A stretch of 64,000 nucleotides of DNA from contig CAVVPK010000030.1 in assembly GCA_963750065.1 (NCBI GenBank), positions 60,161 through 124,160 on the forward strand, read 5' to 3'. The number at the start of each line of letters is the position of its first letter. The stretch's first letter is position 1. The translations under genes and the position numbers were made by a program. Positions 60,040-64,000 of this stretch are shown here, piece by piece. The DNA is from CAVSRC01 sp963750065 (GTDB lineage Bacteria; Pseudomonadota; Alphaproteobacteria; Rhizobiales; Kaistiaceae). Under the pieces are notes generated by a model that searched no databases, had not been told where the DNA came from, and saw nothing but the letters and a program-made list of their open reading frames with translations.

Positions 60040-61242
60040 ATGAACTGTCTGCTTAAGCTGTTCACGACTGCGGCCGCCGCAACGGTGCTCGCCGCAAGCG
60101 CGGCCGTTGCCGCCGAACCGCCGCTCAAGATCGGCATTTCGCTGTCGCTCACCGGCGATTTCGCCGATCCCGGCAAGGCCGCGCAGCGCGGCTACGAACT
60201 GTGGGCCGACCAGGTCAACAAGGCGGGCGGCATTCTCGGCCGCCAGGTCGAGATCAAGATCGTCAACGACGCCTCCAGTCCGGACCAGGTGGTGACCAAC
60301 TATCAGAATCTCATCACCCAGGACAAAGTCGACGTCGTCTTCGGGCCGTTCTCGAGCCTCTTGACGATTCCCTCGGCGCGCGTCGCCAAGCGCTTCGGCT
60401 ACGCCTTCATCGAGCCCGCCGGCGGTGGACCGAAGGTCTTCGACCAGCACCTCGACAATCTGTTCTTCGTCCAGCCGGCGCCGGTGGTGAAGGGTGGCGA
60501 CATCTTCGCCAAGTACATCCTCTCGCTGCCCAAGGCCGAGCGCCCGAAGACCGCCGCCTATGCCAAGCTCGACGATCCGTTCGCCGCGCCCATCGCGGAC
60601 TACGTCAAGAAGGAGTTCGAGGCGGCCGGGATCAAGACGGTCTACGACCAGACCTATCCGGCCGAGTTGGCTGACCTGACGCCGATCGTTGCCGGCTACG
60701 CCGCCAAGAACCCCGACGTCGTCGTCGGCGGAACCCAGTCGCTGGACGCCTTCGCCCAGGTCAAGGCGATGATCCAGCTCAAGTTCAATCCGAAGTGGCT
60801 GTTCCTGTCGAACGGCGCCAATTCGCCGACCGAGTTCCCCAGCAAGGTCGGCGCCGACAACGTCGCGGGCGTCTTCTCCAGCGGCGACTGGTATCCGGCT
60901 TCGCCCGCCCCCGGCAGCAAGGAGTTTATCGCGGCCTACATCGCCAAGTACGGCGGCGATGCTTCGGGCATCGATTCGACCTCCGCCGAGGCCTATTCCT
61001 GCGGCCTCCTGCTTGAGCAGGTCGCCAAGAAGACCGGCAAGGTCGACAATGCGACGATCATCAAGACCCTGCACAAGGGGACCTGGCCGACGCTCGAGGG
61101 CGATCTGAGCTGGGACAAGTATGGCGCGCCGCAGGGTGAATATCTGCTGGTCCAGTGGATCGACGGCAAGCTCACCACGGTGTTCCCGTCGGACAAGGCC
61201 CAGCACGCACCGGTCGCACCGAAGCCCAACTGGGGCGGCTAG
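60040..61242 (+). CDS. ABC transporter substrate-binding protein, Liv type
   Basis: 400 residues with signal MNCLLKLFTTAAAATVLAAS. A type I periplasmic-binding protein of the branched-chain amino-acid class: KIGISLSLTGDFADPGKAAQ, YELWADQVNKAGGILGR, FVQPAPVVKGGDIFAKYIL and VVGGTQSLDAFAQVKAM. In this family the ligands range from amino acids to aromatic acids, amides and urea; here the neighbours point to a peptide-like or amidated compound. First gene of a five-gene importer. Confidence 0.94.
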   Translation: MNCLLKLFTTAAAATVLAASAAVAAEPPLKIGISLSLTGDFADPGKAAQRGYELWADQVNKAGGILGRQVEIKIVNDASSPDQVVTNYQNLITQDKVDVVFGPFSSLLTIPSARVAKRFGYAFIEPAGGGPKVFDQHLDNLFFVQPAPVVKGGDIFAKYILSLPKAERPKTAAYAKLDDPFAAPIADYVKKEFEAAGIKTVYDQTYPAELADLTPIVAGYAAKNPDVVVGGTQSLDAFAQVKAMIQLKFNPKWLFLSNGANSPTEFPSKVGADNVAGVFSSGDWYPASPAPGSKEFIAAYIAKYGGDASGIDSTSAEAYSCGLLLEQVAKKTGKVDNATIIKTLHKGTWPTLEGDLSWDKYGAPQGEYLLVQWIDGKLTTVFPSDKAQHAPVAPKPNWGG

Positions 61243-61318
61243 GAAACAAGCGCGACGCATGCCCTCGTCCGGCATGCGTCGCGCCAACCAAAAACCAGTC
61301 TGAGCAGAAAGACGCGCA

Positions 61319-62197
61319 ATGCACGCTTTGGTCCAGGCGGTCATCCTCGGCATGCTGACCGGCGGCGTCTATGCCCTCATGGCCAGCGGCCAGACGCTCA
61401 TCTTCGGCATCATGAAGGTGGTCAATCTCGCCCAGGCGGCCTTCGTCATCCTGGCGGCCTATCTGACGTTTAGCCTGTTCACCCTGACCGGGCTCGACCC
61501 GTTCCTGTCGATCCTGATCACCACACCTATTCTGTTCGTGCTCGGCGCGGCGGTCCAATGGGCGCTGCTGCGGCCGCTGCGCGCCGATGAGGCCGCGCAC
61601 CTTTCGCTGCTCGTCACCTTCGCCATTGCGCTCGGCATCGAGGGCCTGCTGGCGCTCGCCTATGCCACCACGTTTCGATCGATCCAGCCCGGCTACGAGA
61701 ACTTCAGCTGGACGGTGTTCGGCTATCAGGTGAACGCCGTCCGCTTCTATGCCTTCCTGCTGTCGCTGGCGATGCTCGGCATCCTTTACCTGATCATGCA
61801 CCGCACCAAGTTCGGCTGGGCGATTCGCGCCACGGTCCAGAACCCGATGTCGGCCCAATTGCTTGGCGTCAACGCCAAGATGGTCGCCGCATTCGGCTTC
61901 GGGCTGGGCACCGCGACGGCGGCCGCCTCGGGCGCCGTGTTCGGCCTCATCTCGCCGTTCAATCCGGGCAGCCACTACGATCTGATAAGCCGCCTGCTCA
62001 CCATCGTCGTGCTCGGCGGCCTGGGCAGTATCGGCGGATCTGTCATCGCCGCCTTGATCATGGGCGTCGGTTCGGCGGTCATCGCCATGCTCTTTTCTCC
62101 CATCTGGTCGGATTTTGCCTTCTTCGTGGTGCTGCTTCTCGTGCTGCTGCTGCGCCCGGAAGGGCTCTTCGGCACCCGCATGCGGGGTGCGATATGA
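61319..62197 (+). CDS. livH: ABC transporter permease LivH type
   Basis: 292 residues, eight or so membrane helices. Motif GGVYALMASGQTLIFGIMKV at the start and the EAA-like loop IRATVQNPMSAQLLGVNAKM, GLGTATAAASGAVFGL. It overlaps livM by 4 bp. Confidence 0.94.
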   Translation: MHALVQAVILGMLTGGVYALMASGQTLIFGIMKVVNLAQAAFVILAAYLTFSLFTLTGLDPFLSILITTPILFVLGAAVQWALLRPLRADEAAHLSLLVTFAIALGIEGLLALAYATTFRSIQPGYENFSWTVFGYQVNAVRFYAFLLSLAMLGILYLIMHRTKFGWAIRATVQNPMSAQLLGVNAKMVAAFGFGLGTATAAASGAVFGLISPFNPGSHYDLISRLLTIVVLGGLGSIGGSVIAALIMGVGSAVIAMLFSPIWSDFAFFVVLLLVLLLRPEGLFGTRMRGAI

Positions 62198-63201
62198 GGG
62201 CCGCGGGAGTGATCCGCGCCGTCGTCTTCTTCGGCGCCTTCACGCTGCTGCCCTTCGTCGTCGGGCCGCAGTGGATCCTGAACATGCTGATCTTCACGCT
62301 CATGTATGCGGGTCTGGCGAGCGCGTGGAACCTGCTCGGCGGCTACGCCGGCTATCCTTCCCTCGGCCATGCCGCCTTCTTCGGCATCGGCGCCTATGCC
62401 GTGGCAATCGTCTTCGAGAACAGCGTCGGCAACGGCTACGGGCCCTTCCTCCTGCTTCCGGCGATCGGCATCGGGGCCGCGCTCGTCAGCGTGCCCATCG
62501 GCTGGATCGCCATGCGCACCCGCGCCGATGTCTTCGCCATCGTCACCATCACCCTGCTCTTCATCGCCCAGACCCTGGCCTACAACCTGCGCGGCATCAC
62601 CGACGGCGCCCAGGGCAAGGCGGTCGCCATCCCGCCCTTCCCGACCGACACCTACAACCGGCCGTTCTACTTCGCCATGCTGGCGCTGCTCGCTGTGGCC
62701 ATGGCCGTCTCGTTCTACTTCCGCCGCTCCAAGATCGGCCTGTCGCTGCTCGCCGTGCGCGCCGACGAGGACAAGGCGGAGGGCGTCGGCGTGCGCGTCA
62801 CCGGGGTCAAGCTGATCGCCTTCGCCTTCAGTGTCGGCATCACGGCGATGATCGGCGGGGTGTGGGCCTATTACGTCGGCTTCGTCTATCCACAGTTCGC
62901 CGTCGATCCCCTGGTCACCATCGGCATGGTGCTGATGACGTTTCTCGGCGGACGGGCGACACTATGGGGACCGGTCATCGGGGCCTTCATCCTGATACCG
63001 GCGCAGCAGACCTTCGCCTACCAGTTCGGCGCCAGCCAGGTCTATCTGCTGGCCTATGCCGCGATCTTCCTGATCATCATGCTGCTCCTGCCGCGCGGCA
63101 TCCTGCCGACGATCACCGATCGCCTGCGCGGGCGGAAGGCGCGCAAAAACGCTGCCGCCAATGCCGGCACGATCGACGACCTGCAGGTGGCAGAACGATG
63201 A
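62194..63201 (+). CDS. livM: ABC transporter permease LivM type
   Basis: 335 residues, about ten membrane helices. GLASAWNLLGGYAGYPSLGH, GIGAYAVAIVF and the loop LLAVRADEDKAEGVGVRVTG are LivM landmarks. It overlaps livH and livG by 4 bp each, so the permeases and ATPase are co-translated. Confidence 0.94.
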   Translation: MRAAGVIRAVVFFGAFTLLPFVVGPQWILNMLIFTLMYAGLASAWNLLGGYAGYPSLGHAAFFGIGAYAVAIVFENSVGNGYGPFLLLPAIGIGAALVSVPIGWIAMRTRADVFAIVTITLLFIAQTLAYNLRGITDGAQGKAVAIPPFPTDTYNRPFYFAMLALLAVAMAVSFYFRRSKIGLSLLAVRADEDKAEGVGVRVTGVKLIAFAFSVGITAMIGGVWAYYVGFVYPQFAVDPLVTIGMVLMTFLGGRATLWGPVIGAFILIPAQQTFAYQFGASQVYLLAYAAIFLIIMLLLPRGILPTITDRLRGRKARKNAAANAGTIDDLQVAER

Positions 63202-63929
63202 CCGCGCTTCTCGAAGTCGACCGGCTGTGCAAGCATTTCGGCGGCGTCCATGCCGTCGATGATTGCAGCTTCACGGTCGAGGAAGGCACCATCACGGCAC
63301 TCATCGGACCGAACGGGTCGGGCAAGACTACCGCCTTCAACATCATCACCGGCTATCTCAAGTGCGACGAGGGCGTCATCCGCTTCGACGGCCACCGATT
63401 GGACAAGCCGGACCCCGGCCGGCTCTACCGGCAGGGGCTGTCGCGCACCTTCCAGCAGGCGCGCATCTTCCCGGAGCTCACTGTCGAGGAGAACCTGGTG
63501 GTTGCCGCGGGGCACTCCTGGCGCGGCCTGTTCGGTGCCAGGCTGACCGGGAGCGACCGGCGGCGGGCGCACGACATGCTGGAGGAGTTCCGCCTCTCCG
63601 GCCTCGCCGATCTGCCGGCCGCCGATCTTTCCTACGGCCAGCGCAAGCTTCTGGAGTTTGCCGCGGTTCTGATGAGCCGGCCGAAGCTGGTCCTGCTCGA
63701 CGAGCCGACCGCCGGCGTCAATCCGGTGATGATCAACACCATGGAGTACCACATCCGCGCCCGGAACAAGGAAGGGGTGACCTTCCTCATTGTCGAGCAC
63801 GACATGCAACTGGTCATGCGGCTATGCGATCCCGTGATCGTTCTCGACCGCGGGACGAAGATCGCCATGGGGACGCCGGCCGAGGTCCAGGTCGACCCGC
63901 TCGTTCTCGATGCCTATCTCGGCGACTGA
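63198..63929 (+). CDS. livG: ABC transporter ATPase LivG type
   Basis: 243 residues. Walker A GPNGSGKTTAFN, Q-loop FQQARIFPELTVEEN, signature LSYGQRKLLE, Walker B VLLDEPTAGVN and H-loop IVEHDMQLVM. The ATG at 63198 overlaps the livM stop. It pairs with LivF. Confidence 0.95.
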   Translation: MTALLEVDRLCKHFGGVHAVDDCSFTVEEGTITALIGPNGSGKTTAFNIITGYLKCDEGVIRFDGHRLDKPDPGRLYRQGLSRTFQQARIFPELTVEENLVVAAGHSWRGLFGARLTGSDRRRAHDMLEEFRLSGLADLPAADLSYGQRKLLEFAAVLMSRPKLVLLDEPTAGVNPVMINTMEYHIRARNKEGVTFLIVEHDMQLVMRLCDPVIVLDRGTKIAMGTPAEVQVDPLVLDAYLGD

Positions 63930-63939
63930 GGTCAATGGA

Positions 63940-64000
63940 ATGACAGTGAACGGAACCGACCGACCGGAATCGAAAGTGAGCGGAGAGGAGATCATCCTCC
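63940..64000 (+). CDS. livF: Start of LivF-type ABC ATPase, cut by window end
   Basis: Frame MTVNGTDRPESKVSGEEIIL, running off the window, 10 bp after livG. EEIIL fits the beginning of a LivF protein, and the position is the usual one. Too short to prove. Confidence 0.6.
   Translation, partial: MTVNGTDRPESKVSGEEIIL

Noticed and set aside
58990..61353. A 787-residue open frame on the minus strand across the dehydrogenase and substrate-binding genes
   Set aside because: Antisense to two genes with clear family motifs; its translation is Arg/Gly/Asp-rich without any domain, a common shadow in high-GC DNA.

Overview
The window is a high-GC chromosome segment from an alphaproteobacterium, most likely of the order Hyphomicrobiales (Rhizobiales). 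The evidence is the gene order SRP RNA-dnaX-ybaB-recR, the rpmH-rnpA-yidC-engB-argB block, leaderless GTG and ATGA-coupled starts, and the style of the tRNA-Arg-anchored integrative element. No species call is possible from the sequence alone.

Bases 1-27,464 are mostly core chromosome. They hold the end of a diguanylate cyclase, an aldo/keto reductase, envelope proteins (a lipoprotein, an OmpA/DUF4892 protein and its shortened paralogue), NudC, a HIT protein, SRP RNA, dnaX (reading frame broken near its linker), ybaB, two tandem DsbA-like thioredoxins, recR, a DUF924 protein, rmuC, an ArfA-like 55-residue gene missed by length filters, def, fmt and truA. A long leftward run follows: rpmH, rnpA, yidC, engB, argB, a pyrimidine nucleotidase, dapD, two DUF805 genes (one frame-broken), dapE and a membrane protein. 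A flavoprotein without its redox cysteines is paired with a sensor kinase, and a Sel1-repeat protein precedes tRNA-Arg(ACG).

Bases 27,542-51,628 are one integrative and mobilizable element. It is bounded by a 45-bp direct repeat of the tRNA-Arg 3' half, with a P4-type integrase and an AlpA-type excisionase at the right end. Backbone genes are a helix-turn-helix protein, a repeat-rich DNA-binding protein, a CHC2 primase-like protein, a replication-relaxation-like protein and two large transfer ATPases, but no type IV secretion channel genes. Cargo is a SIR2-HerA defence operon with a KTSC-domain gene, a lipoprotein followed by a glycoside-hydrolase/L,D-transpeptidase fusion, a cysteine-rich repeat protein, a decayed IS91-family insertion, a ParE-type toxin-antitoxin pair, and an AT-rich two-gene operon. 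That operon encodes a four-helix membrane protein and a protein with a thymidylate-synthase-like fold; it is my best candidate for an undescribed system.

Bases 51,629-64,000 return to chromosome: a PAP2-like membrane protein, a long OmpA protein, a Crp/Fnr regulator, an SH3 protein and a GlsB/YeaQ protein. The window ends in a catabolic locus in which a LacI-type repressor is divergent from an M24-family hydrolase, a beta-hydroxyacid dehydrogenase-like enzyme and a branched-chain amino-acid type ABC importer (livK-H-M-G and the start of livF). Two LacI-type operators lie 31 bp apart between them.
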